A stretch of DNA of 64,000 nucleotides from Candidatus Scalindua sp. (GCA_018670825.1 JABHIW010000066.1:1-64000); one strand, 5' to 3'; counted from the first letter of the stretch, positions 37,745 to 46,054 are shown. A program made the numbers and translations. The notes: generated by a model not told the origin, from the letters alone.

Positions 37745-37782
37745 ACATCGTAGGGGCAATTCATAAATTGCCCCTACGATGT
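37745..37782. repeat. 17-bp perfect palindrome, possible terminator
   Basis: Arms ACATCGTAGGGGCAATT (37745-37761) and its exact complement (37766-37782) surround the loop CATA, starting three bases after the stop codon of the YdbL-like gene. TTTT follows. It shares the GGGGCAATT core with the 105-bp elements. It probably forms a hairpin that stops or protects the transcript. Confidence 0.8.
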
Positions 37783-37990
37783 TTTCATTGAGTGTTTTAG
37801 ATATGATTTTTAGCATCACTAAAGCAAAATGAATCATCTATTGATTTTAATATTTTATTAATAAAAGATATGATATTAACAAATCACGATAAAAGTAATA
37901 TCGTAGATTAATAGCAATAGAACATCATAATCTGGATTTTGCGTAATTTTTTCTATTGCTCTTACCAAATAAGAAACCAGGATAATGAAA

Positions 37991-38803
37991 ATGTGTAAAC
38001 TAAATATCACAAGAAACGATGGGATAGCGAGTGTTGTTATTAATAACCCACCCGTTAATATTTTGACAATTGACCTGATTAACGAAGTCAATGTATTCAT
38101 CAATTCACTAAAGAATGATTACGGCACCAAAGTAGTCATTTTTAAATCCGCCAATAATCAGTTTTTCTCGGCTCACCTAGATCTGAATGTCATTAATGGC
38201 ACAGAAGAGGGGCAAGCAGCATGTATTGAGTTCAGTCACATGATCAATAATATCAAAGAGATGAAGCAACTTTCAATTGCTGTTGTAGATGGCGTTGCCC
38301 GTGGTGGTGGTAATGAATTTATTATGGCTTGTGACCTTGCCTACGGCACCGAGAATGCCGTATTTGCCCAACCGGAGCTGAACGTTAATATCCCCACTGG
38401 AGGTCAAGGTGCGGTTCAATTTGCCCGTCGCATGGGCAAGAACAAAGCTCTCCAGGCATTGCTAGTAGGCACAGACTTTACGGCGCAGCAAGCTGAGTCT
38501 CTAAACATTATCACTCAGTTCGTACCTAGGGCTGAGATGGACGCTTTCCTTGAGCAACTATTTCAGGTTATCGGAAATTTTGAAGTTCGCGATGTCGTCA
38601 TGTATAAAGAAATAATCGCTGCTTCTATTAAAGATGAAGGTGCCGGTACAGAGATCGAGTTGCGTTACTTCCTCGATCGTGCCAAGGAGGAAAAAACGCA
38701 GACAATTATCGCTGCATTTTTGAAATCTGGTGGTCAGACCGATCGAGAAGCTACAGACTTTCAGGGTGTATTTGCTGATACTGCAGCAGAGCTTACCCTA
38801 TAA
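37991..38803 (+). CDS. Enoyl-CoA hydratase/isomerase family protein
   Basis: A crotonase-fold protein of about 270 aa. The oxyanion-hole segments are visible as FFSAHLDLN and VARGGGNEF. The usual catalytic Glu positions are only partly matched (CDLAYGTENAVFAQPELN), so its reaction could differ from classical hydration. An ATG at 37985 is also open, but AGGA sits only two bases before it and eight before the ATG at 37991, which favours the latter. Its codons look slightly more GC-rich than the neighbours. It stands alone, so no pathway can be assigned. Confidence 0.82.
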   Translation: MCKLNITRNDGIASVVINNPPVNILTIDLINEVNVFINSLKNDYGTKVVIFKSANNQFFSAHLDLNVINGTEEGQAACIEFSHMINNIKEMKQLSIAVVDGVARGGGNEFIMACDLAYGTENAVFAQPELNVNIPTGGQGAVQFARRMGKNKALQALLVGTDFTAQQAESLNIITQFVPRAEMDAFLEQLFQVIGNFEVRDVVMYKEIIAASIKDEGAGTEIELRYFLDRAKEEKTQTIIAAFLKSGGQTDREATDFQGVFADTAAELTL

Positions 38804-38885
38804 CAAGCGATTCACTCAACCGTTATTGCGCTAGCGCTTCATAAAGTTGAGTGATCTTTACGTTATGTTTCATGTGGATCTTCAA

Positions 38886-39503
38886 ATGACGATTAAGATG
38901 GAAGAAACGAATTCATCGTTAAAGGGTTTATGTGATCTTATTGCAAATGAAGGAGCCGAATACGCACACCAACACACAGAAATTTTTATAGAAATTATTA
39001 GAGGCGCCACGGACAAGGAAATATCACAGGAACAAGTCGACGAAACTTTCAAAATTTTCGCTTTCCTCAATTGGGCTTTAGTAAGTCGAATCTGGTCATA
39101 TATGAAAAACAGTACTTTGCGAAAAAATTTAAAGGGTCAGATTTATAAAAGCATTGTACAGAAGACTTCGTATGAGTTGTCTGAAGATAAATCAAATGAG
39201 AGAGTTGCTTTACTTGCTTCGAAATTAGATCAAGAATTTAGAGAACTTGCGCTTTCACATAACGCAGGGGTAGAAGGGATCGCTGGATTATCTGCGAGGC
39301 CATACGCCGATAAAGTAACGGTTGTCGTACTTAAGTGGCTTCAGGAAATCTTCGATCTGAATTATGAAGAAATGGATGACGTTGAGTCACAATTCAATGA
39401 CCGTGTTGGCAATATTGCAAAGATTGAAGATAGTGCCAGGAAAGTCAATCGCAAGGCTAACCAAAGAAAAAGCGGATTCTTTAAGAGAATATTCGGTTTT
39501 TGA
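38886..39503 (+). CDS. Hypothetical helical protein
   Basis: About 205 aa, soluble, mostly helical, with no recognised domain. It ends with a basic amphipathic tail (RKSGFFKRIFGF) that could bind membrane. The ORF is open back to a TTG at 38847, with ATGs at 38865, 38886 and 38898. None has a clear ribosome-binding site, so the start is uncertain. It lies 82 bp after the hydratase gene and 408 bp before the H-NOX gene. Confidence 0.5.
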   Translation: MTIKMEETNSSLKGLCDLIANEGAEYAHQHTEIFIEIIRGATDKEISQEQVDETFKIFAFLNWALVSRIWSYMKNSTLRKNLKGQIYKSIVQKTSYELSEDKSNERVALLASKLDQEFRELALSHNAGVEGIAGLSARPYADKVTVVVLKWLQEIFDLNYEEMDDVESQFNDRVGNIAKIEDSARKVNRKANQRKSGFFKRIFGF

Positions 39504-39911
39504 AGTTTTGCATCCTGACAGCGCAATGCACTCGATAGGCGGGCGAGTAGGCAAATTACTTAACGGTCAAATTATTTAATATTTTTCCTCCACTTTTTTA
39601 CTAAAGTAGATAAATTCAGGGTATAATTTCAAAAAAGTCACTTGAATGTTATTAACAATTTTACTACTCTTACAAAGTCGCTGAAAAGCAACTTCCTATC
39701 ATCTCATCTTAAGAAAAAGATGGGTTGTGACAAATAGTACTTTATACAATTAAAACGTTTGTAAGGGAATATTAAATTAAGGCATCAGCAGACTTGACCT
39801 TGACCCCTTTATTTTAACATTTAGAAAACCAGATGGATAAGTAGAGCCATTACGTAGACCGTAATTCTTTAATGCACAAAAACGTGCAACACGTTCAATA
39901 AAGGAGATACT
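39504..39911. other. Intergenic region before the H-NOX operon
   Basis: About 410 bp without a gene. Near 39528-39560 is a short GC-rich piece (GGCGGGCGAGTAGGCA), likely a fragment of the REP-like family. The rest is AT-rich. It should hold the promoter of the H-NOX/diguanylate cyclase operon, but no specific operator could be recognised. It ends with AAGGAGA before the ATG. Confidence 0.45.
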
Positions 39912-40457
39912 ATGAAGGGTATTGTTTTTTCAGAATTTCTCGATATGGTAGAAGAGAAGTTTTCCATCGAGACGAGTGAACGCCTTATCGATGAGGTAAA
40001 GACATCTTCCGGCGGTGCTTATACGACGGTTGGCACTTACGATTCTCAAGAAATTATGGATATGGTGGCAAAGCTCTCCGAGATTACCTCCATTTCCGTA
40101 CCGGATCTTTTGAAGACGTTCGGTCGCCATATGTTCATGCGGTTCGCAGAGACTTTCCCAAAGTTTTTTGAAGGAGTGACATCAACCCTTGATTTTCTGC
40201 CCATGGTGGATAGCTATGTCCATTTGGAGGTCAGGAAACTTTACAATGATGCCGAATTGCCTTCCTTCACTTGTGTGTCCCCGCAACCTGGCAGACTTGA
40301 AATGACATACCGCTCTGCTCGTAACTTGTCTGACCTGGCCGAAGGGATGATCCTGGGCACCGCAGACCATTTTAATGAACGTATCGAGGTGAAACGGGAG
40401 AGTATTCAGGAAGACCCTTTGGCGGTACTTTTCATCATTACTAAACTTCAGGAATAA
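39912..40457 (+). CDS. H-NOX (heme NO-binding) sensor
   Basis: A stand-alone 181-aa H-NOX domain that binds heme and senses nitric oxide (or O2 in some anaerobes). The proximal heme ligand is H104 in SYVHLEVRKLY. The heme-propionate clamp Y-x-S-x-R is at residues 133-137 (YRSAR). The N-terminal part, GIVFSEFLDMVEEKF, is typical. AAGGAG precedes the ATG. It lies nine bases before a diguanylate cyclase gene, the classic arrangement in which the H-NOX protein controls c-di-GMP output. NO is an intermediate of the anammox pathway, so such a sensor would monitor core metabolism; this link is inference. Confidence 0.92.
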   Translation: MKGIVFSEFLDMVEEKFSIETSERLIDEVKTSSGGAYTTVGTYDSQEIMDMVAKLSEITSISVPDLLKTFGRHMFMRFAETFPKFFEGVTSTLDFLPMVDSYVHLEVRKLYNDAELPSFTCVSPQPGRLEMTYRSARNLSDLAEGMILGTADHFNERIEVKRESIQEDPLAVLFIITKLQE

Positions 40458-40466
40458 ATAAGAACA

Positions 40467-41150
40467 ATGAATGAAATCGAGCTGCTGAAACGAAGACTCC
40501 AAAGAGAAAAGAACATACGGCAACAGGCCGAGAAGATAGCAGAAGAGAAGAGCCGTGAGCTTTATCTTAAAGGTGAGGAGCTAAAAAATGCCCTTCAGGC
40601 TGAGAGCGAAGCAAAAAAGAAAATCGAAGCCTTATATCAGGAGGTCGAACGCCTTTCCCGCATCGATCCACTTACAGAATTGAGCAATCGTCGTAGTTTC
40701 AGTACCGATGCCCTTCGGTTATTACAATTGGCAATCCGGCATAAAAAAAAACTATCCTGCGCCATGCTGGATATTGACTTTTTCAAGAAAGTTAACGATA
40801 CCTATGGCCATGATTTCGGAGATAAGGTTCTGATTGCCGTGGCGAAGGCAAGCAGAAATCAACTTCGCAAGACAGATTTGCTGGCTCGCTTCGGCGGAGA
40901 GGAATTCTGCTTTCTGTTTGCCGAAACCGACCTTAACGGGGCCGCTTTAATAGCTGAACGAATCAGACTTGCGATATCAAAACTGGAGTTCCATTTTGAA
41001 AAAATTCGATTTTCAGTCACCGTCAGTATCGGCGTCTCTGGATTGCTTGACTCGAACGACAATATGGAAAATATGATCAAACGCAGTGACACTTCCCTTT
41101 ATAAGGCAAAAGAAAACGGGAGAAACCGCATTGTTATTTGGGAAAACTGA
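40467..41150 (+). CDS. Diguanylate cyclase (GGDEF), H-NOX partner
   Basis: A soluble 227-aa protein: an N-terminal coiled coil (residues 1-60) then a GGDEF domain with DPLTELSNRR, the metal site LDIDFFKKVND, and the active-site variant GGEEF at 143-147, which is normally catalytic. It would make c-di-GMP from two GTP. No I-site RxxD is seen just before GGEEF, so product feedback may be absent. The nine-base gap from the H-NOX gene indicates one operon; the coiled coil is a plausible docking site for H-NOX. Confidence 0.93.
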   Translation: MNEIELLKRRLQREKNIRQQAEKIAEEKSRELYLKGEELKNALQAESEAKKKIEALYQEVERLSRIDPLTELSNRRSFSTDALRLLQLAIRHKKKLSCAMLDIDFFKKVNDTYGHDFGDKVLIAVAKASRNQLRKTDLLARFGGEEFCFLFAETDLNGAALIAERIRLAISKLEFHFEKIRFSVTVSIGVSGLLDSNDNMENMIKRSDTSLYKAKENGRNRIVIWEN

Positions 41151-41356
41151 AAATGGAAAAGTTCCAGAGGTTAGGTCTCAACTTTCAACAAATCAGAGAA
41201 AATGGAACAGACACTCAAGTAGTAGCTTTTGTTTTCTGATACATAGAATAGGGCCAAGCCTGCTATTGGCTTAATTTTATCATTCCATAAATATTCTTGC
41301 AAAATATAATCGATAACTTTCTCGTATTACAAATTTTATCTCGATGGAGGTGTTGC

Positions 41357-41563
41357 ATGGAGTCTGTTAAAATATCACCAAAGTACCAAGTCGTAATTCC
41401 CAAAAAACTTCGGAATTTACTTAATCTTAAACCGGGTCAGCAAGTCCAGATGATCGCTTTTGAGAACCGGATAGAAATGATCCCTGTCTGGCAGATATCT
41501 GAAATGTAAGGATTTCTTAAAGGAATCGATACCACTGTTGGAAGGGAGACAGATAGAACGTGA
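41357..41563 (+). pseudogene. AbrB/SpoVT-type antitoxin gene cut by a stop codon
   Basis: A swapped-hairpin DNA-binding domain is intact (residues 1-44: MESVKISPKYQVVIPKKLR...). The usual C-terminal tail is interrupted: TAA at 41507-41509 ends the protein after 50 aa. Beyond it, in the same frame, the typical tail GFLKGIDTTV...RETDRT continues to TGA at 41561. The ribosome-binding site GGAGG is good, so a short product may still be made. The toxin gene normally following (PIN type) is absent. This is an orphan, decaying antitoxin gene. Confidence 0.75.
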
Positions 41564-41608
41564 ATTTTGTAGCAAGAAGCTCTTTTTAACTTTAGATACT
41601 TTAGTTCA

Positions 41609-41646
41609 CTTCCCGTCCGAACGGCTTGCCGGGCGGGAAGGCACTT
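41609..41646. repeat. REP-like GC-rich element
   Basis: CTTCCCGTCCGAACGG...GGGAAGGCACTT is closely similar to 30785-30822 and has internal inverted pairing (CTTCCCG with CGGGAAG). The preceding AACTTTAGATACTTTAG also matches the flank of that other copy, so the repeat unit is larger than the GC-rich core. Confidence 0.75.
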
Positions 41647-41668
41647 CAAACTTGGTTGCCGTTCTTTA

Positions 41669-42171
41669 CAGCCCTATTTCCCCATATCCCTTCTAAATAT
41701 TACTCCGGCAATTAAATACGCGACATATTTTTCGTCTGTTTGCTAATAATTAGCACTTTTAGCTCTGATAACATGAGCCTATTTAATTGCCAGGTTAATA
41801 ACAACCTGGCGAAACTATACATTACGAAATATTCCCATGCAAATGGGCCAAAGCCCAGGAATCCGGCGACAGGCATTTCAAATATCTTCAGGTCCTGCAT
41901 GAAAGGCGCTGTGTAAACCCATTTAGATAGCGCCCAGAATTCCAGAATTCCCAAAAAATCCGCAGATAAACCCTGCTGTAAAATGAGAAAGGATTCTGTT
42001 CAATGTTCCATTCTCTAAATCCCTTAAGAGAGAATCACCCCTGCTTGAATACACAATCGGTTCTATCAGTAGCACAAAACCAGTCCATACGAGACCGAAT
42101 AGATATTTTGCGGAACTTTCCGGCAGTAGTAATGGCGCCATTACAAAAATAAAAACGAGACAAACACTCAT
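41669..42171 (-). pseudogene. Broken partial copy of the adjacent membrane-protein gene
   Basis: This segment is similar to 42831-43217, the 3' half of the intact gene at 42836-43723. It encodes the same VFVMAPLLLPxSSAKYLFG...LRDLENGTLNRIL and MQDLKIFEMPVAGFLGFGP stretches, but a frameshift near 41950 splits it in two frames. The N-terminal half is missing, and an 85-bp palindrome-ended insertion sits at its 3' end. Same orientation as the intact gene, so it is a direct, partial duplication. The toxin-antitoxin pair lies between the two copies. Confidence 0.88.
41707..41791. repeat. 85-bp insertion with 12-bp terminal inverted repeats
   Basis: Perfect inverted ends GGCAATTAAATA (41707-41718) and TATTTAATTGCC (41780-41791) flank 61 bp. 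The intact gene copy lacks this sequence, so the alignment shows an insertion. Flanking bases on both sides resemble the same target stretch, a possible imperfect target duplication. It fits a tiny non-autonomous mobile element (MITE-like), but it has no known family. Confidence 0.5.
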
Positions 42172-42308
42172 TCATATTTCTAATACAAGTAGTGACTATT
42201 GTTTTCTAAAATAAAATTGAGTTCCCTGCCTGTATTTGTTAAATTTAAAACTTAATTTTTAGGATGCATAATCTATTCGTTAGCCTTCTATAAATAAGGA
42301 GATGAATT

Positions 42309-42515
42309 ATGACGATAACTGAAATAAAAAAGATGTCCATTATTGAGCGATTACAAGCAATGGAAGAATTATGGGATTCATTGTGTCATGAAGAAAATGA
42401 AATTGAGTCACCAGGTTGGCATAAAGATATACTTGAATCCAGAAGAAAGAAAATTAAAGAAGGGGAAGCGGAATTCGTATCCTTGGAGGATTTAAAATCA
42501 GGTAATTACAAATGA
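42309..42515 (+). CDS. Antitoxin, addiction-module component (TIGR02574 type)
   Basis: A 68-aa protein matching the short family found upstream of ParE/RelE toxins: IKKMSIIERLQAMEELWDSL, a central SPGWH, then a basic RRKKIKEGEA and a LEDLK end. It would bind and neutralise the following toxin. AAGGAGATG gives a good ribosome-binding site. Its stop overlaps the toxin start (ATGA). Confidence 0.88.
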   Translation: MTITEIKKMSIIERLQAMEELWDSLCHEENEIESPGWHKDILESRRKKIKEGEAEFVSLEDLKSGNYK

Positions 42516-42823
42516 AACTACGGGAAGTATTCCTTTTAAAAGAAGCTACTATAGATTTGGAAGAAAGTAGGCTTTTTTATGATTTACAAGAAAAGGGTGT
42601 TGGTGATTTTTTTTTTGATTGTCTGATTTCAGATCTTGAATGTTTAAAATTTTATAGTGGAACTCATAGTAAAAGGTTTGGATTTTATCGAATGTTTTCA
42701 AAAAGATTTCCGTTTGCTATTTACTATGAAATAGATAACGATATTGTAGAAGTAGTTGCCATATTAGATATGAGACGCGATCCATCTTTGATACAAAGTA
42801 AATTAGGGAGAAGAAAAAGCTGA
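42512..42823 (+). CDS. ParE/RelE-family toxin
   Basis: A 103-aa toxin of the RelE/ParE superfamily with an N-terminal helical hairpin (EATIDLEESRLFYD), then RMFSKRFPFAIYYEID and VVAILDMRRDP, the core strands with basic residues. It probably targets gyrase or mRNA; which one is not visible. Four-base overlap with the antitoxin gene. The pair sits between a broken and an intact copy of a membrane-protein gene. Confidence 0.9.
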   Translation: MKLREVFLLKEATIDLEESRLFYDLQEKGVGDFFFDCLISDLECLKFYSGTHSKRFGFYRMFSKRFPFAIYYEIDNDIVEVVAILDMRRDPSLIQSKLGRRKS

Positions 42824-42835
42824 CCACTCACAGCC

Positions 42836-43723
42836 CTATTTCCCCAAATCTCGTCTCAATAACAGCCGGGCGAAACTATACATTACGAAATATTCCCATG
42901 CAAAAGGGCCAAAACCCAGGAATCCAGCGACAGGCATTTCAAATATCTTCAGGTCCTGCATGAAAGGTGCTGTGTAAATCCATTTTGACGGCGCCCAATA
43001 GTTCCAGAATTCCCATAAGAATCCACAGATAAATCCTGCCGTAAAGAGAGAGAGAATTCTATTTAACGTTCCATTTTCCAGGTCCCTTAAGAGAGAATCA
43101 CCTTTACTTGAGTATACAATCGGTTCAAACAACATTACAAAACCTGTCCAAACAAGACCGAACAAGTATTTTGCGGAACTTTGCGGCAGTAATAGTGGCG
43201 CCATTACAAACAAGAAGCCAAGGACGATACCACCGTAAATTATTCTGTTTGTTACCTTCAGTTTCGCTATATGAAATCTTTCGAAGATGCGAAGAGTATC
43301 CAGTAGTTCTGCAGTGAGAAACATTCCGGGCATTATTGTTGCAAATGCCAGCCCCATTCCCAGGCAGAGTTCTACCGGATTAGTAGGTAAACCAATATAT
43401 TTCCAGTTAACGAGATGCAGGTTGTAGAGCTCAAAGAGCAACCAGATTACTATCGATAGAGGAAGTTGCAGTAGAAAATTCCTTCTTCTGTTAATGATAA
43501 GTGAGTTACCCTTTATCCGAAAGATTATAGCATCGATCAAAAAGAGGTAACCCCACCAGCATAGAGGCGTCGTCCATACACCTATGCGGTGTGCAATGTA
43601 GGAGCTGTGTTGAAAGATAACTGCAAGTTCAGCGATTGCGATTAAGAAGATACCTACCCAGCCATGCAATCTAAACTCGTACCTTTTCTTTGCTTCAGAT
43701 TTCATTTTGTTTCCCATTGTCAT
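42836..43723 (-). CDS. Conserved multi-pass membrane protein, unknown function
   Basis: About 295 aa with seven to eight hydrophobic helices rich in Trp and aromatic residues (for example WWGYLFLIDAI, WLLFELYN, FLWEFWNYW). I do not recognise a named family. A conserved central part, APLLLPQSSAKYLFGLVW, is kept in the broken copy at 41669-42171. ATGs at 43723, 43717 and 43705 are possible, as well as a TTG at 43750. The ATG at 43705 has GGGAA about six bases upstream, the best but still weak signal. It is divergent from the octaheme cytochrome unit. Confidence 0.7.
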   Translation of the reverse strand: MTMGNKMKSEAKKRYEFRLHGWVGIFLIAIAELAVIFQHSSYIAHRIGVWTTPLCWWGYLFLIDAIIFRIKGNSLIINRRRNFLLQLPLSIVIWLLFELYNLHLVNWKYIGLPTNPVELCLGMGLAFATIMPGMFLTAELLDTLRIFERFHIAKLKVTNRIIYGGIVLGFLFVMAPLLLPQSSAKYLFGLVWTGFVMLFEPIVYSSKGDSLLRDLENGTLNRILSLFTAGFICGFLWEFWNYWAPSKWIYTAPFMQDLKIFEMPVAGFLGFGPFAWEYFVMYSFARLLLRRDLGK

Positions 43724-43873
43724 ATTAGAAATTCTATTAAATCCTACCAAACAGTCAACTAACTTTTTAAACTGATTAAATATAGAGTATTTTTCTTCTT
43801 GATTTTCTTTTTAACCATATACTATTATAAGTGATTAAAATAATGCAATGTAAATACTATAGGAGACAGCATT

Positions 43874-43957
43874 ATGGATATGTCTTCCGGATGTACGGAT
43901 GTAATTTTTAATTTATTACACGTAAAAAAAGCTAAGAAAGGAAGGAAACGTATATGA
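43874..43957 (+). CDS. 27-codon leader ORF coupled to the octaheme cytochrome gene
   Basis: An ATG at 43874, preceded by AGGAG eight bases upstream, opens 27 codons (MDMSSGCTDVIFN, ending KKAKKGRKRI). Its TGA overlaps the ATG of the cytochrome gene (ATGA at 43954-43957). The good ribosome-binding site plus overlap suggest translational coupling. The peptide has a basic tail and no known family. It may be only a leader, or a small functional protein. Confidence 0.5.
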   Translation: MDMSSGCTDVIFNLLHVKKAKKGRKRI

Positions 43958-45309
43958 ATAGAAAAAAGAAGATGTTTGTATTCTTTTTTATATTTACACT
44001 GGCGGCTTGTGGGCTTTTTTCATCTATGAACGCATACGCGGGAGGAGGACTTGGAAAACTTGCGAATGGTGAGGGTAAATGGGCAAAATTCTGGAAACCT
44101 ATCGAGATGTACCGATGGTGGGACCCGGGACACTACTTTGAACCAGACAATAAGGTTGAAGGTCAATTTCAGGGAACAGATTGCATTACGTGCCATAAAG
44201 TAACTACACCGGGGATTGTGCTCGACTGGAAGGCAAGCAAACACAGCGGTGCAATTGTAACCTGCGACAAATGCCATGGTAATGACCATCAGAAGCTCTC
44301 TATGCCAACTCCTGAGACCTGCGGAACAAAAGGATGTCATGCCAAACAGGTTAAACAGTTTCATTCTGAAAAGGAAGCGGGTCACCCTGCTCATGCGAGA
44401 GCCTTCCACCCTGACGTGGTAGAAGCGGGATGGCAGATCAACAAACCTCAACCAGAGGTTGCCGGCTGCGCGCAGTGCCATTCTATTGAGAATAAATGTG
44501 ACGCCTGTCATTTCAGGCATCGTTTCAAGGCTTCCGAGGCAAGACGACCTGAGGCATGCGGTTATTGCCATAACGGCCCGGACCATCGTGACAAAGAGTG
44601 TTATGAATCGTCGGCACATGGTGTCATTACAAAGATTGACGGAGATAACTGGGACTGGAACAAGAAGCTGAAGGCGGGAAACTACAGGGCGCCTACTTGT
44701 GCCTATTGCCACATGTACAAAGGCACACACAACGCAGTTGAGAACGCCATATATTCCCATATGGGAGTTAAGGAAGTTGATCGAGGGGCTGAGGAATTTG
44801 CCGCAAAAAGAAAAAAATGGTTAGGCATCTGTAACGATTGCCATTCGTCTCGATTCGCGGCAGCTTATTTACGTGGAGCTGACGAAACCGTTAAGGTAAG
44901 CCATACGAAAGTCAGAGAGGCAAAGGCGGTTGTCGAGGATTTGCAGAAGGATGGATTTCTGGAAGCGATGCCAAAGGACCTGGCCCCATATCTGGACGAA
45001 GGGCATAAATGGAACCTGGGAGGCAGAATGTATAATATCACAGAAATTGAACGTACATTCTTTGATATGCTTGTCTATCAGGGAACGACGGTTTTCAAAG
45101 CAGCCTTCCATATGTCTGCTAATATGCAGACATACGAATTGGGAGCTTTTAAACAGGACGAATCACTGTTGAAAATAAAGTCCGAAGCGAGCAAGCTGAG
45201 GCGTTTAAAAGCCCTGGAAACGAAGGCGGGTATAGAACATGTACCTTATGACTTCTGGAAGAAAGGTGAATATACCGATTCACTTACGGTAATAGAAGAA
45301 GAGAAATAG
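43954..45309 (+). CDS. Octaheme cytochrome c of the hydroxylamine oxidoreductase (HAO) family
   Basis: A 451-aa exported protein; the signal peptide ends near residue 29 (NAYA). Eight heme-binding sites are visible: C77, C104, C123, C172, C182, C202, C249 and C293, each the first cysteine. The third is a CX4CH motif (CGTKGCH), the others CXXCH. The motif GPDHRDKE (209-216) holds the Asp-His pair seen near the active heme in HAO. HAO members oxidise hydroxylamine or hydrazine, or reduce nitrite, in the periplasm or anammoxosome. It lacks the C-terminal anchor of Nitrosomonas HAO and is short, like epsilon-type octaheme reductases. The heme-crosslinking tyrosine that separates oxidases from reductases cannot be assigned; Y394 is one candidate. 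Preceded by AAAGGAAGG. Confidence 0.9.
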   Translation: MNRKKKMFVFFFIFTLAACGLFSSMNAYAGGGLGKLANGEGKWAKFWKPIEMYRWWDPGHYFEPDNKVEGQFQGTDCITCHKVTTPGIVLDWKASKHSGAIVTCDKCHGNDHQKLSMPTPETCGTKGCHAKQVKQFHSEKEAGHPAHARAFHPDVVEAGWQINKPQPEVAGCAQCHSIENKCDACHFRHRFKASEARRPEACGYCHNGPDHRDKECYESSAHGVITKIDGDNWDWNKKLKAGNYRAPTCAYCHMYKGTHNAVENAIYSHMGVKEVDRGAEEFAAKRKKWLGICNDCHSSRFAAAYLRGADETVKVSHTKVREAKAVVEDLQKDGFLEAMPKDLAPYLDEGHKWNLGGRMYNITEIERTFFDMLVYQGTTVFKAAFHMSANMQTYELGAFKQDESLLKIKSEASKLRRLKALETKAGIEHVPYDFWKKGEYTDSLTVIEEEK

Positions 45310-45326
45310 ACGATTACTGTTTTTCG

Positions 45327-45368
45327 AGAGGGTAGGAGTGTTGATATCTCCTACCCTCTTTTTTTTTT
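45327..45368 (+). terminator. Rho-independent terminator after the octaheme cytochrome gene
   Basis: A 12-bp perfect stem (AGAGGGTAGGAG with CTCCTACCCTCT), loop of nine bases, then a run of ten T. It starts 17 bp after the stop codon and is the clearest terminator in the window. Confidence 0.93.
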
Positions 45369-45456
45369 GGAGTGCGGTAACCATGTCACTGCTTTACTAC
45401 GCTTCATCACACCCGCCTGCCATTCGTCGGGCAGGAATGGTGCACTCCTTATCTTG

Positions 45457-46020
45457 TCAGATGTCTTGATATAAATGAGTAAATAGTATTTTAAAACCAA
45501 TTAAAATGAGAATGATACCGCCGAATGCCTCGATTCTCCTTTCAAAAAGATGGCCTACCTTCTTACCGATTACCACCCCTATCATGGACAGAATAAAGGT
45601 CACGACACCGATAATACATGATGGAGTGATAATATCAACATTTAGAAAAGAGAAACTGAGACCGACTGCAAAAGCATCAATACTGGTAGCAATTGATAAA
45701 AGTAATAAAAAGGTCCAACTTAATTCTCTGTTTTTTACTGAAGATTCAAGTTTAAAGGATTCATATATCATTTTACCACCAATAACCACCAAAAGCCCAA
45801 AGGCAATCCAATGGTCTATATTAGATATAAAGTCCCTGAATCCAACTCCTGCCAACCAGCCAATTATCGGCATAACCCCCTGAAAAAAGCCAAAGGAGAG
45901 GGCAATCGCAAAAGCATGTTTGACTTTCAGCTTTTTTAACGTCAGTCCGCAGGTGATTGAGACAGCAAAAGCATCCATTGCAAGACCAACAGCTATTAAT
46001 AAAATGGATAGTAGGTTCAT
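45457..46020 (-). CDS. mntP: Manganese efflux pump MntP
   Basis: A 187-aa inner-membrane protein with six helices in two related halves (DUF204). The paired acidic motifs AMDAFAVS (near residue 15) and SIDAFAVGLS (near 114) are the family signature. It exports Mn2+ and prevents its toxic build-up. It is convergent with the octaheme gene. The start is followed upstream by a complex inverted repeat (46055-46132) that may be a repeat element or an RNA switch. Confidence 0.92.
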   Translation of the reverse strand: MNLLSILLIAVGLAMDAFAVSITCGLTLKKLKVKHAFAIALSFGFFQGVMPIIGWLAGVGFRDFISNIDHWIAFGLLVVIGGKMIYESFKLESSVKNRELSWTFLLLLSIATSIDAFAVGLSFSFLNVDIITPSCIIGVVTFILSMIGVVIGKKVGHLFERRIEAFGGIILILIGFKILFTHLYQDI

Positions 46021-46054
46021 AGTTCGATTTTATTGTTTAAGTATACTCTCATGA

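Noticed and set aside
41923..42171. 82-codon minus-strand ORF
   Set aside because: Not an independent gene; it is one frame of the broken copy of the membrane-protein gene.
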